64,000 nt of DNA from Medicago truncatula (lineage: Eukaryota; Streptophyta; Magnoliopsida; Fabales; Fabaceae): assembly GCF_003473485.1 (NCBI RefSeq), contig NC_053048.1, positions 47,256,255 through 47,320,254 of the forward strand. The letters are read 5' to 3'. Below, piece after piece: positions 46,994-59,223 of the stretch. Position 1 is the first letter of the stretch, and each line of letters begins with the position of its first letter. The notes below the pieces were generated by a model, which worked only from the letters and a program-made list of their open reading frames with translations, did not search any database and was not told the DNA's origin. The position numbers and the translations under genes are program-made.

Positions 46994-47207
46994 ATTGATC
47001 CATCGGACTGCCTAAGATTTATATTAAGTTAGAGGTAATTTGGTCATCAATTAGGGTTAGTTTACAAAGAAATTTGAATTTAGGTGGGCTAGGGTTTAAG
47101 GGCATAGTTGTCATTAGCAAGTTGATGGAGGGAAAGAAAGATTAGGTTAAGTGATTAAGGTTACAAATTGCTCCATCGGACAGCCTAAGATTTATATTAA
47201 GTTAGAC
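46994..47207. repeat. Direct repeat, 38 bp, 174 bp apart
   Basis: gatccatcggactgcctaag-type and ctccatcggacagcctaag-type copies each continue into 'atttatattaagttaga' (46996-47033 and 47170-47207). The right copy abuts the Helitron-like end. Confidence 0.8.
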
Positions 47208-47238
47208 TAGACCATCGACCCGTGCTAACGCACGGGTC
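47207..47238 (-). mobile_element. Helitron-like 3' end
   Basis: On the minus strand a 9-bp perfect hairpin (GACCCGTGC, loop, GCACGGGTC; 47217-47238) is followed by ATGGT-like spacer and CTAG, then T. This is the classic Helitron terminus. The element would extend to higher coordinates and could include the F-box fragment; its 5' TC end was not identified. Confidence 0.6.
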
Positions 47239-47312
47239 ATATGAAAGGTAATATTTGATGGTAATTGGTAATAAAATAGTTTAGATGAATGTCATGATTA
47301 TCATATAGTATT

Positions 47313-47729
47313 TCATAATATTAAGAAATATAGACGTTGGTACCCGCGATCATAATATGGAAGGTATTTCATAAAATTCAAGAAGAAATTTTTTGCAAAA
47401 CCTTCTTGAGAAAAGTCACCCACGATCAACCAGCCTTCAATTGAGCCAAGACACTCATGAGTGCTCTGCCACAGTAGTGTGTTACGGTGATGTACACTTT
47501 CTGTACTCAAGTTGTAATAAAACCTTGAATTTTTGGACCGAAGGAAAACTAGTGGCAGTTCAGGTAAATGGCAGTAATGTTTGTTTTCAATGACATTAGA
47601 AACAGTTTTCCTGCAAGAACGACATATTGCTCTTAAACCAAGGCAATCTCTAAGGGGCAAACGCTTCAGAATCAACTCAAACACATCGACTGGTAGATTT
47701 GTCAATGTGTGTTTTTCCTTCCATCTCAT
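47313..47729 (-). pseudogene. Truncated F-box (DUF295-type) gene fragment
   Basis: 138-aa frame. Residues about 10-50 (LTNLPVDVFELILKRLPLRDCLGLRAICRSCRKTV) are an F-box, which in full proteins docks substrates to SCF ubiquitin ligases via SKP1. Next comes LLWQSTHECLGSIEGWLIVGDFSQEGFAKNFFLN, the start of the DUF295-type C-terminal region. Homology then ends and the frame closes after about 20 unrelated residues. Relatives are usually 350-400 aa, so about two thirds is missing. It lies just inside the Helitron-like end at 47207-47238, on the same strand, which suggests capture by that element (inference). Confidence 0.7.
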
Positions 47730-48730
47730 AATTTTTTATTTCATTGAGCTACTGCAGAATCATTGCAACTTGCAAATATTAGTGCAATAAAAAGTATAGG
47801 TAGGTTTATTTTGATTGTGATATAAAAGCCTAATTGAAGTGTCTTGACATCACTATATAAGAGAAGGAATTCCAACTATGTCGATACCTCAAAACCTAGT
47901 AATCATACAAGTATAAAAAATAATGAATACTATAGTAGTACATGGTTTTGGACCATTCTTTTAACTTTCAACTATACTCTTAAATAAATTTGTCCATAAG
48001 AATGTTATATTGGTGGTGTCGTGTTATATAACCCAGAACACCAAGGTCTAGGGAGACGCATGTAAGTAACTTGTCATGTTATATTTTTTGACAAAGTTAT
48101 ATGTTATATAAACTGAATATTTTTGTCTTTTGGCCCAAATTTGACTCAAAACCCTAGCTTAACACTAAGAAGAAGTAAGTGTGAAAAATAACATCCACAT
48201 CACTTTGCTCACAACAAGAAGTCCTCATCAATTATGAGAGCATCAATATTGTTCAGATTGGAAGTGGAAGGGGTTTTACAACTTAGAATATGTTGATTGA
48301 TAATTACTTCATAGGGTTAAATCAAATTTGCATAAAGTAAAACCAGAGACGTGTACATAACCATATATAACACTCACACTAAATCAGCAGCGAATAGGCA
48401 TATGCAAGCATATTTCAAAAATCGGAATGAAAAAACTATGAAAGAAAATAACATAAAATCGGAATGAAAAAACAGTAAACTATAACACATACAAGATTTA
48501 CGATGTTCCGTCGTAGGTCCACTGTCAATGCAAAATTCTTGATATCGCTGATTATGAGAAACCCTTGTTCTTTCATATGCTTAAAACTTCACACTGTATT
48601 TTCTCTTTTATACGTTCATATATTTTTGTTTTTGGGTACAACCTTTTATACACTATAGAAAATAGACCCAATTGTTTTATGTGTGATTTGTGAGTCATAC
48701 CCCACTTCTTTTATAAACACCCTCTTATAA
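47730..48730. other. Intergenic, no gene seen
   Basis: AT-rich DNA. A possible micro-insertion lies at 48076-48109 (atgttatat on both sides of poly(T)-gacaaag). Confidence 0.5.
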
Positions 48731-48915
48731 CCTTGGCGCAACCGGTAAAGTTGTTGTCATGTGACTGTAAGGTCACGGGTTCAAGTCATAGAAACAGTCT
48801 CTTGTGTAAAAACTGGGTAAGGCTGCGTATAATACACCAAATGGTGGGACCCCTTCTCGGACCCTGCGTATGCGGGAGCTTCAGTGCACCGAGTTGCCCT
48901 TTTAATCTTTTTTTT
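48731..48915 (+). mobile_element. Au SINE
   Basis: Carries gcgcaaccggtaaagttgtt (A-box region), aggtcacgggttcaagtc (B box), then the diagnostic Au body: aaggctgcgtataatacacc, tggtgggaccccttctcgga, ccctgcgtatgcgggagctt, cagtgcaccgagttgccctt, and a T-rich end. Au is a SINE family spread across angiosperms. Confidence 0.92.
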
Positions 48916-48919
48916 TATA

Positions 48920-50435
48920 CTAAAATATAAAGACAACTTCAAAAATAAATAAATAAATATATCATTTTGGTGACCTGGATGACATGTTGAGATATCTCTT
49001 TCAACTTAATTAGATGTTTTGGATTCGAATCCACGGTTATAAAAATATAACGGTGTTTAATCTTTTAATAAAGAGTTGTGCGTAGAGATATCCAATTAAA
49101 AAAATATCAATTTTTGTAGAGGTCAACCACACATCTGCTGTAAAAAAAAAAAGCACACACATGTATCTTTTTAAAATTTTAAAATATATAACATTATTAT
49201 TGAGATTAACATTTATAAAATTTCAAATAAAATTTAATAATATTTGAGAAAACCACAAAATTCCGCGTCGTCTAATTTCATGGGGTACAGTGAGTTGAAC
49301 TTCATTTTCAAGGATTAGGGTTTGCTGCTGTAGTGAAACAACATAGTTTCACACAGTTTTCAGTTATAGTTATTGGATGGTGTTAGGAAATATCTATCTT
49401 ATGCATAGTTGACTCTCTTTAATGTGTATATATTTACCTTCTCTAATAGTTAACTCTAGTTATTTTCCTTTCAATACACAGTAAATTAGATCCCACTGAT
49501 TGAGGATCATGGATGTCATGACTTAGGATTAGCTTAACATACGTCTGTAAATATATTATATATATGGCCTAGAGGTACATACAGTATAAGACATATATAC
49601 ACAAAATTCTATTCCAAATTGTTCTTCTCATATTCTATATGCCATTTTCATACTGTTGTCTTAAGAGATGGTATTAGTGTAACTTTGTCAAACCCATTCA
49701 ATGGTTGGGATATTAATTGTGTTATTTTTTACGGCACCGATTCCATTTCCCATTTTCAGCATTAGTCCTTATGAATGCGATAGGTTAAAGTCAAATATAG
49801 GATGAAGATTCTTGTGGGCCAAGTTGTTGCTATAATAAGTGAACCAAAGGGAACTTACTCAATTGAGGTTACATTGTCAAACAAGCAAGCATTGTCAAAG
49901 TCAAATATTGTTGGAACATAGAGTACTGTTCCAACTCTAATCAAATAGCCAAAGGTACAGGTACAGGTACTGCAGAAGAGGATGCTGCAAACCAGTACAA
50001 AACACTATGCTTAGGAGTTTCTCTGCCGTGTTGGAACGCCACTTGCAAGAAACACTTGCAAAATTCAATTGGATGGACCTGCCTAACCATGGAACCAACG
50101 TTTTGCAGTTTCTATTTTTTGCCATGAATCATCAATTATGAATCAAAAAAATTGCTCTTCAATAAATATTTATAGAAAAAGAGGAAATACCACCTTAGCT
50201 CTAAATAGAAATAGGAGCAGTTTTGAACACCAAAACGTAGAACAAAATTCTACAAGGTTTTTTTTTTCCGGAACTATCCATATCCTATGAGCTGAGATAA
50301 GATAACACCACAAAAGACCACCCGATATTAACATCTATATAAACCTATATTTTGAAGCATGTTATGACCCCATTAAACAACATATTCGAAATTTTCACCA
50401 GAATATTTTATACCCGCCAAACATTTAGCTCTGTG
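48920..50435. other. Intergenic, no gene seen
   Basis: AT-rich DNA. A possible old tRNA-like SINE lies near 48973-49150 (ttggattcgaatcc as B box, poly(A) at 49142). No exon recognised. Confidence 0.45.
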
Positions 50436-52989
50436 TCATCGCCCCCTCCTGGTTCTAGTAGGAGTACTAGGAGCGAGGCGAGAGTTTTGGACTGTATTGG
50501 GATCGTGTTTTTGCAATGCAAGGTAAGACAAAGCCGTGACAACATCAGCTATAACCGGACGCATGTTAGCTTGTTCCTGAACACACATTGCTGCAACAGC
50601 AAGGGCCTGGTATAGACCTCTTGAAGGATACTGACCTTGAAGCATAGGATCGGCCATTTGTGAAAATTTCCTTCGATCTTTGAACAACGGTCTAGCCTGC
50701 AATTACATCACAATAGTCCACATTCCAAAATTACTACTCAAATAAAGAGCAAAAATCAAACTATATATATCAAACTTCATTGTGAATGAAGTACTTCAAT
50801 AATTAAAGGCCAATTAAAAATATGCCCCTTGAAAAGTTCACCCATCTTTGAATGCTATCTTTAACCATAATAGTAATTTCTTGAGAAATGAATAAAACAT
50901 AGAACAGGATGATAAAAAATCCTAATAAAAGAACAGGATTTCTACCACAAATTCTCAAGTTAAAGACTTTCTTACCCATGCTACAAGATTTTGTTCTGCT
51001 GCGGATTTCGAATAGTCAATTGCTTTCCTTCCTGTAATTATTTCGAGAAGAACTACGCCAAAGCTATAAACATCTGATTTTAGAGTGAGTTGACCAGTCA
51101 TCGCATACTCTGGAGCACAATATCCATAGGTTCCCATAACTCTTGTCGATACATGGGTGTTTTCTCCGACCGGGCCTAGTTTGGCCAAACCAAAATCAGA
51201 TAACTTTGGGTGATACCCTTCACCAAGCAAAATGTTGGAGCACTTCAAATCTCGGTATATGACCGGAGGATTAGCTTTGTCGTGTAGATATTCCAACCCC
51301 TTTGCTGCCCCCGCAGCTATTTTCATTCGTGTGTTCCAGTCAAGCCGTTTCTTGGCAGGAGAAATATCTGCAAATCAAACATATATGATCCATAAATAAC
51401 AACAAGAAGACAACACCGAATTCAAAAAGAGAAAGAGAAAAGGACATTTGCATAGTTGAAATGAAATACCATGCAAGTGATCTTCCAAGCATCCTAATGG
51501 CATATATTCATAAACTAAAAGCCTTTGATCTCCATCGGCGCAATAACCAATAAGGTTGACAAGGTTAGGGTGGTGAAGTAGACTTAACATCAATACTTCA
51601 ACAAGGAATTCCCTATTCCCTTGGAGTCCGTTTCGGTCAAGTTGCTTGATGGCGACAACCTATATCCGATATTAGAAAGTATGAAATACATTACAAACTC
51701 AACCTTTCTGATGAGTTCAATGTTGGCAAAATTCAACCTATTATTTTAGCAGTTAAATGATAAAGTATACTCACCTGATTAATACTTTCCAGATGCCCTT
51801 TGTATACTCTACCAAAGCCTCCCTCCCCCAAAAGACATTCTGCTCGAAAATTTCTAGTTGCAGTTGCTAACTCACGGAATGAGAAAGTTTGTGCTGCAAT
51901 GTGTTCAGTGCTCCCATTTTTAGATGTATCTTTGGAATTTGTTGAAGAATTCCTCTTCAACTTTCCTGCACACAAGTGAGACGAACAATGATTTAACGGG
52001 GGAGAAGCACACTAAAGCATGGTTATCTTTGACTTCTAAGACCAACACATGATATTGCAATCTTTAGGAACCACTGAAATACTACCATATATGTTTCTCC
52101 TTTGAAGCTCCAAAAACAAATAACTAAAGATTATTAGTATAATATGAATCACAAACTGATTTTACAAACATTATGAACCTTTTCAAAATCATCATCTACA
52201 GTACATAAATGAAAATTTAAAGGGTCTAATAGAAAGGACAAGAAATTTTTTCAAGAGTGTTACAGGTGATTTAAGAGGACACAACATTAAGAAGACACAA
52301 CATGATGATTTAAGCCAAGAAAAGTCTCCAATATATTCAGCTTGTTACCTCTTTCATTCTTATATGCAAATTATGGATTGCCTATTCTCCATTCTTATAT
52401 TATATCACTGAGTAATGTCACAGATTTAATGTATAAGTATAACAATTGTCTAACTTTGAGATTTTGTGACTTTGGTGACTTAAGTGTCCTCTCAACAATA
52501 ATTCAATTAACCATTCAAGGTTATAAAAGGGTAAAGCTACATATATGTGGGCAGAACACAAGCCTAATACTTTGTAATCATAACATTTTTATGATCTGTA
52601 TATGGCAAATGTACATGTTCCTCTTGCTGCTAGTTTTGTACAATTTCATACATAAATCGCATCAAATTCCATTTTTGGTCAATCACTAAAAAGATTGGAG
52701 CCATTAACCACATCAAATTTCAGCTAAAAAATTTAATCTTTTTGACTTTTTTCAATAAACCCAAATAAAGCAATAGATAAATTTGTACAAGACACATTTA
52801 AAAACATATTCATCACGTGAAAGCTCAATTATTTACAATAGGGTAACACAAATCAAAACCATAAACAAATAAAAGAAAAATAACAATACCTGGGGTAGCT
52901 TTAATCTGAGGAGCAACACTATCTTGAACTTCCATCTTCACTATCTTCTTCTTAGTTCCTGAATTTCCAGAACATGGAATCCAACCCAT
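50436..52989 (-). CDS. PBS1-like receptor-like cytoplasmic kinase (RLCK VII)
   Basis: Five exons: 52890-52989, 51775-51965, 51470-51659, 50976-51367 and 50436-50696; all GT/AG, 1134 nt, 377 aa. The N-terminus MGWIPC has Gly2 for myristoylation and Cys6 for palmitoylation, so it should sit on the plasma membrane. The kinase domain covers about 73-350: P-loop [11 protein letters not shown] (80-90), VAIKQLD (Lys102), [12 protein letters not shown] (catalytic Asp200, with Tyr in place of His of HRD as usual in PBLs), DFG at 218-220, and activation segment [18 protein letters not shown]. All catalytic residues are present. The C-tail is Ser/Thr/Arg-rich ([10 protein letters not shown]). Family members relay signals from immune and growth receptor kinases. 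It resembles the PBL5/6/7/27 branch; I cannot fix the exact orthologue. Confidence 0.94.
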
Positions 52990-54800
52990 TTTTCTCTCTA
53001 CCCTTTGAAGATTCAACCCGACCCGGAACAAGTTTCTCGGGTTGCAGCAGCTATGGAAACTTGGAAAAGAACCTCTTTTATGTTCTTTGTTATCTCTCTC
53101 TATGGCTATGTCATGTGTTCTAGTGTTTATGTTTTTTTGTCTTTAAAATTTGTGTGTATTTTTAGTTTGAGAGTGAGACCATTAATTTAGTCATTGGTTT
53201 CTTTTTTTGTCGGGGAAACACCATGATTGGTTCTAATGTGCCTCACTGGATCATCTCTAAAACCAACTTCATTTATAAAATAAGTGCTTTTAAATTAAGT
53301 TAATTTATCTAACATGTCATGCCACCCACTACTGTATGCTCCTTACTGTCTCAACCTTAGGAATCTAAAAAAATTAAAATACCTAATGCATTTATTAGAA
53401 GAATAAGTCCTAAACTACAAAGAAAAAATATGTTATGTTATGTCCATTTAATTTATATATTAGAGGCCGTGTATAACTCATTGATGTGATCACAATTTTG
53501 GCCGCCCTTAAAATTCAACTTTATGACAATAATAACTGAACAACCACAACACAACGTACTAAAACAGCTGTAAATTTTAAAGATGTTCCAATAATTATTA
53601 CAAGACATGAGATGGGGCTCAATTTATTTTTCTTTCATTTTCACCTTTCTACCGACTAGTTCCGTTACCCAACTGCATTTAGAAAAGAAAAATTAGAGGG
53701 GAAAATCAAATTATTAGAACAAAGTTTGAATTAGTTTTTTTATACATAGTCACTTAGGTGAAGAATGTGCAATGTGATATAAGGTTGACTTTGTAGTCGG
53801 AAGTGACTACATGAGTCATTTCAGCTCTTGACTTAATTAAAAGTTGCATGTCTCAAAATTTTGTTTTGAATGCTAACCATTTCATAATTTTGTAATTATC
53901 CAAAATTATTTGACCTTATGAATTTAGGATTATGGATTACTATGCGACTATATAAAGTTCATATCAGATAAAGAGTAAAGTGATAAAGGTGATTTTAATG
54001 ATTCTTACAAGTTTTAGTGACATATTAATACTGGTTAAAAAAGTTGAGAGAGGTGTTCAAGTACATTAATAGCATAGAATTCGTTCTATTTATCTATCAT
54101 TCATTTATTGTCTATTTATCAGAAAGATATACATAAATGAAAGATTAACGAGATTCATTTACTTAACTTTTTTTCTTTCTTTCTTTGAAACATTGTTAAA
54201 TTAGCTTTTATTGATCTTTTCTTGTCTCTATTTATAAAGACAATAAATAAAGGTTTGTAAATAGGACAAATTCGATCTCCAAAAGAAAAAGAAAGCGAGT
54301 TTTGCAATTGCAATCTCACCGTCAAAGTTTTAAATCATGAAAAGAAAAAATAATTAAGACCACATCTGATCCTTAAAAAAATAGTGAAAAAGGATAGAGA
54401 CTTTTTTTAGGGAAAAAATGGTTAGAGACTTCGTATTTAAGAAAAACTAATTAACTTAAACACTTGCCATTCCATCAACTGATTTGTGCTCGAAAGATCG
54501 ATCTTAGGAGAGGTTAATGTAATTTTCTCTAATGATCAATGATAATAGCATAAAAGTTATTGAAGGACAATAGTGGCAGTGTTATCAGAATAGTATACGA
54601 AGTTACAAACCAACACCAAATTCCAAGACAGACAGACTGCTGTCATCAAATGTTGCAACAGAAAGTAAATAACCCAGTCTCTGTAGTTACTACATTCCAA
54701 ATTGTCACCATCTATAAGAGGATCCAAAGCATTTAGTCATAATAACTATACTGTTATTGTTAACTAATAAATGAAAATGTAGTGTCAATATGGTTTATCT
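52990..54800. other. Upstream of the kinase gene; intergenic
   Basis: The first ~150 bp are probably the kinase's leader and promoter. The rest is AT-rich. Micro-insertion candidates lie at 53191-53232 and 54392-54431. No gene seen. Confidence 0.5.
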
Positions 54801-57800
54801 TTACTTAAGAGAAGTCGTTGAATCTTTTTCAGATGTCATATTTGTTGTGTTCTTGAGTGGCATCTCATGGTTGTGCTTTCCTTCATATGTAGTCACAAAT
54901 GATTTTGGATCATCTATTGATCTCTCCACATGCTTGCGAACGTTACAGTTGATACTAGTACATCTATAGTAACTTCTGCAAGATAAAAAAAAATACAATT
55001 GTCAGAATAAACAAAATTGAGATTAAAGAAAAAGATACTAGGATCACTAGTCATTTGAATAAAAACTCTAACTTATTGATGTGGCGTCCACATAAAATGT
55101 GTCGTATCATACTCTCTAACAATTGAACTTAACGGATAAATCTTTTGATTGTCATGTTATAATTTCAGGGACAAAATTGCTAATTTGTAAAAGTTACAGA
55201 TGGTTACAATTTCAGGTACAAAATTTCCTACATACTCGATATTTTGGGCCGATGCATAGCAGAATTTAGAACCTTGCGTTATAAGTAATCTTGAAACAAC
55301 TCATTTTAAAAGTTACTTTGAAGAAGAAAAGTATAAACCTGGGATATGGATTTCCCTTCACCACCTTCTGCCCATATTTCCTCCAGCGAAAGCCATCTCC
55401 AAGGACTTCAGAATCCACAGAACTTTGCATAACAATGTGTGGCTCTACTAAACCTTCCTCTGATACTGCCACTTCATTTGATTGATTCTCATTTTTCCTA
55501 AAGAATGAGAAACTTTTAACATAAGTTATCCTTTAATTAAAAATTTATCATGACAAATTAGTTAGTTACCTCAAAAATTATAATTACTAATATGTTACTG
55601 TATAGACAATGCACAAACTTAATTGACTTAATGTGGAAGAAATTATGTCACAAATAACCAATGATTTAAAATAAAAACTCAGACAAGAGATTGAATCAAT
55701 GAAACATCCGAATCATGGTTGAACTGGATGACACAAATAAATAAAAAGTAAAAAAATAAATAAAATGAAAACTGGTTCAACTCTATTTTAATCTGCTTCA
55801 ACCTGACTATAGTATAACCGGAATGAAACCAACCAACGAACTGGCTGGTTCACAGTTGAAGCTGTCTTTTTGATCCAGTTTTTAAAACATTGCAAATTAT
55901 ATGAAGTTATATATTGCAAACTCATGAAGCTATTATGTATAAACTTCAGGCTATAGATTTAGTAAAAAAAAAAGAAAGAAAAAAATCACCTTCTTTTACT
56001 TCTAGAGTCATCTTCCTCTGCCTCAAATCCTTTGCTTCCTTCCTCACATTCCCCACTTAGACCACAAGAAGTTTCTAGAGCAGAATCATCAGGCAGTGAA
56101 GCTTTGACTTGATTCTCTATTCTTCCTTCATTCCTTTCATTCTGATTACTATTATTACTCCATACTTTATCTTGAACCATTCCATCAGAAATCATTCCTG
56201 ATGTTGCTCCCGAGTTTCGCTTTTGATGTTGTGGCTTTCCATGGTTGTGTTCACCTTTATAAACAATTTCTGCAATCTCACCATCTAATGATCTTTCAAC
56301 TTTCTTTTTAACTGGACAATTAGGATATGTGCACTTGTAATAACTTCGAGGATACTCGCTTCCTTTTACTTGCTTCTGTCCATATTTTCTCCAGTTATAT
56401 CCATCATACGAAGGTCTATCAGCATTATTTGTGGATGGTAATGCTTTTTGGTCCTCCTCAATGTTCTGTGGTGCCATCATACAAGATTCTGTGGCCTGAT
56501 ATGTTTCTGTAGGAAGGGTAATGTTCTGATGTAATTTCGAGCTCATGTTAGCTCTAAAGTTGTCATGGTTAAGATGCTGAGGATTGGTCTCCCTTGATTT
56601 CTGTGGTTGTTGCTGATTAGTACTGCAAATTCCCTTCTCCAGAAGAAGAGAAAGGGAGGTAAGTATTAGGGAAAATCCAAGTCTCGTTTGAAAAGAGATA
56701 AAATCTAAAATTAGTTTTATAAAAAGAGGCACCTCTCACTTTACAAGTTGATTTTGTAAGGTTGAGTAACCCAATAAAAAATTCCAATAGTCACTGACAC
56801 AAATGTAGCGGATAATTTATTTTGGAAATTTCTGTTAGAATTTGGTTTTGGAGTTAACTCAACCTCCGAAGTTAGCTCACGGAATGAGGGGTTGTCCCCT
56901 CACTTATAATCATCGTTTATATCATTGCACTAACCAATGTGCTCACATCCAAAACACGACATCTGGAGCGTAAAGTTTACATGCCTAAACATCTGCAGGT
57001 GGTCCAACAAATCTAAGATAGGATTTGATAACATATTTGATTTTTTATTTAGACTTAGCATATAATAAGCGAGTTGCTGTCACTTACAATGTTATTCTTG
57101 CTTAATATGACTGTCAACCATCTCAAAACATCTATATTGCTTGATGAATGAAGAGTAAACTTTCTGAATAAACTCATATCATTGATCAATTGGTTGAACA
57201 AAAAAGATTACAAATGAAGGATTATATATAGGATGAATAATAAAGTAACAAAATATAACAGAAATAAAACTAACTAAGCTAACTCATATGCATGTGAGAA
57301 AGAAGTGTATGATATGTGTGTGTAGATACTGACCATGTTTGCCAACAGAGAGACGGTTGTTTGTGACACAAATTTTGCCATTGGTTTGTAAATGAGAGAT
57401 TGATTGGTATCAGGTTTGGGATCCATGTCAGAAGAACTGCTAAGTGCACCTCCAGAAATATTAACCTGTAATTGGTAAAAACACAACATACATTAGAAAC
57501 CAAGAAGCATTTCAAAACAGTATGGCAATGTTTTAAAAACCAAAACGGACATCAATCCGGCATGACCTCTAGGTCATGATTCAACCGTCTTAAACCGCTC
57601 GAATCGAGACGAAACCAAAATCGAACTGCCAAAATAACCACACCATAGTAGTGGTCCGTTCAAGGTTCACTCGGTTGGAACTTCCAGTTCAGTTTTTAAA
57701 ACACTGCATTATGGTATGTTGCACTGAATGTTCACCTGAGAAGGGGGGATATTCATTGCTGGCTTGAACCTCACTGTCTTTGGCCTAATGGCGGATATTG

Positions 57801-57942
57801 TAGTTTGAGAAGATGCAATTGGAGGAGTGGAATCGATTGCACCTGCTAGAAGTTCTGAGAAAGATTTGTAAGAAGAACAAGTAGGCCTTGAAGCAACTGG
57901 TTTGGCAACAACTACTCTTTCTGCTTCTTCAATATCCATCAT
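54801..57942 (-). CDS. WRKY44: Group I WRKY transcription factor, TTG2/WRKY44 type
   Basis: Five exons: 57736-57942, 57334-57465, 55990-56633, 55339-55497 and 54801-54975; 1317 nt, 438 aa. The start [13 protein letters not shown]...[13 protein letters not shown] and [11 protein letters not shown] match Arabidopsis TTG2 (WRKY44), as does [22 protein letters not shown] domain 1: WRKYGQK at 194-200, zinc ligands C214, C219, H242, H244. WRKY domain 2: WRKYGQK at 366-372, C386, C391, H415, H417. The last intron splits the Arg codon of PYPR|SYY, as in group I genes. SRSKRRKNE (about 322-331) is a likely nuclear signal. TTG2 binds W boxes (TTGAC) and acts below the MYB-bHLH-WD40 complex in trichomes, seed-coat mucilage and tannin. 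The exon 3 acceptor (AG at 56634-56635) was chosen because it keeps frame and homology. Confidence 0.95.
55690..55895. mobile_element. Degraded MITE in WRKY44 intron 3
   Basis: Contains catggttgaactgg, 'gaactggctggttcacagtt', and ends ccagtttttaaaacattgca, the same end as the intron-1 element at 57527-57710. Left end poorly preserved. Confidence 0.5.
57527..57710. mobile_element. Foldback MITE in WRKY44 intron 1
   Basis: The ends are inverted copies: gcaatgttttaaaaaccaaa at the left and tgcagtgttttaaaaactga read inward from the right. Inner parts with aaccgtc, 'aaccgctcgaa' and 'gttcactcggttgg' are GC-richer than the intron. No coding. Confidence 0.65.
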
Positions 57943-59223
57943 GAACTGCTATGTTTCGCAATGTATGATTCTGTTTGCAAGACTTTCACCTTCAAAAACT
58001 AACAAGGGATTTATACTTATCAATGGTAGGTAGGTATAATTAAATAACATTAAAATTTGCAAATTACATACACAAAGGTTTAATAATGGTTCCTAATGCA
58101 ACTGTTTGTATTAAAAGTGTCAACAACTCAAAGTTTCAAAGGACAATAATAGTGCAAACATAATCGTAGACTAAAAAAGTTCTAGTGTAGTCCCAGATAT
58201 AATAGCTTTAAACGATTTAACTAATCCTTCCCATTAAGACATGTGTTAGCATTTTCCTTTTATCATTATCTCACAAATCAATAAATGGTGTTCGTTCCAA
58301 AGACATGAAAGGATGAGCCTGAAAAAAGAAAATTCAAGTAAAATTTGAGGCAAAACCATTTTTTAATGGTGAGGTCTTACTATTATTTTAGAATTTTAAT
58401 CTACTATTGTAGTCCCCACCAAAAAGGGAACTTTTTAGCAGAATGAACAACCTTGAAAGCCTAATAACCAAAGCATAAAAAAAGAGAAGTGGTTATTGAT
58501 ATGCATGTTTGGTATGATTAATTATCTGCTGAAATCATTGCGAGCCACCGTGATATCAAACATGCACGATAATTAGGATCAACAAACTAACCTGCAGAAA
58601 GTCAAGAAAAAGCTGTAACTTAACATGCCAAAGAGTGACAGCTTTGATTCTGTGACTTCTAATTTCCCAAATTGCATGGAACTGAGTTAAATTAACTCCT
58701 CCTGCATTACAAGAAGGGTCAAAATAAATAAATAAAAGTTCCTACAATATATATGACCATAAAAAATTCAAAAAATGATCCATGAAATCTATAATTGGGC
58801 TTGGGAGTTGAGAGAGTGAGAGGGAAACAACTTACGTAAATAAATACTAAATACTATGTACTAGTATTTATTTTATGTGTACATACTAACCATACAGAAA
58901 ATGAATGTAAGAGGGAGGAGATAAGAGAGGAAGTGTTTTGATTCCAAAAGTGAATAAATAAAGTTGGAACTTGGAACACATGCTTGTTACAATCTACAAC
59001 TACTAAAACTATATTGGAAATTAAAAAAAGATGAGAAGCATTGTGGATATTAAGGATTGGTTGTTCCAACCCCCCACATTTGTACGGACAACTAACTGTC
59101 AATATTTCTATCGTTTGACCAGTTGTTGGGGTTCACTGTCACCAACATAATATAGATAAAATACTAGAAAGAAATAAAAGTGAGATTTTGTTTTGTGTGG
59201 AAAAGATTGAGGATGGAAAAATG
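57943..59223. other. WRKY44 upstream region
   Basis: Presumed leader and promoter of WRKY44, possibly with a non-coding first exon that I cannot place. AT-rich beyond about 58700. No other gene seen. Confidence 0.5.

Noticed and set aside
52342-52689. 115-aa plus-strand frame in the kinase's intron 1
   Set aside because: Antisense to an intron, no domain, AT-rich; chance frame.
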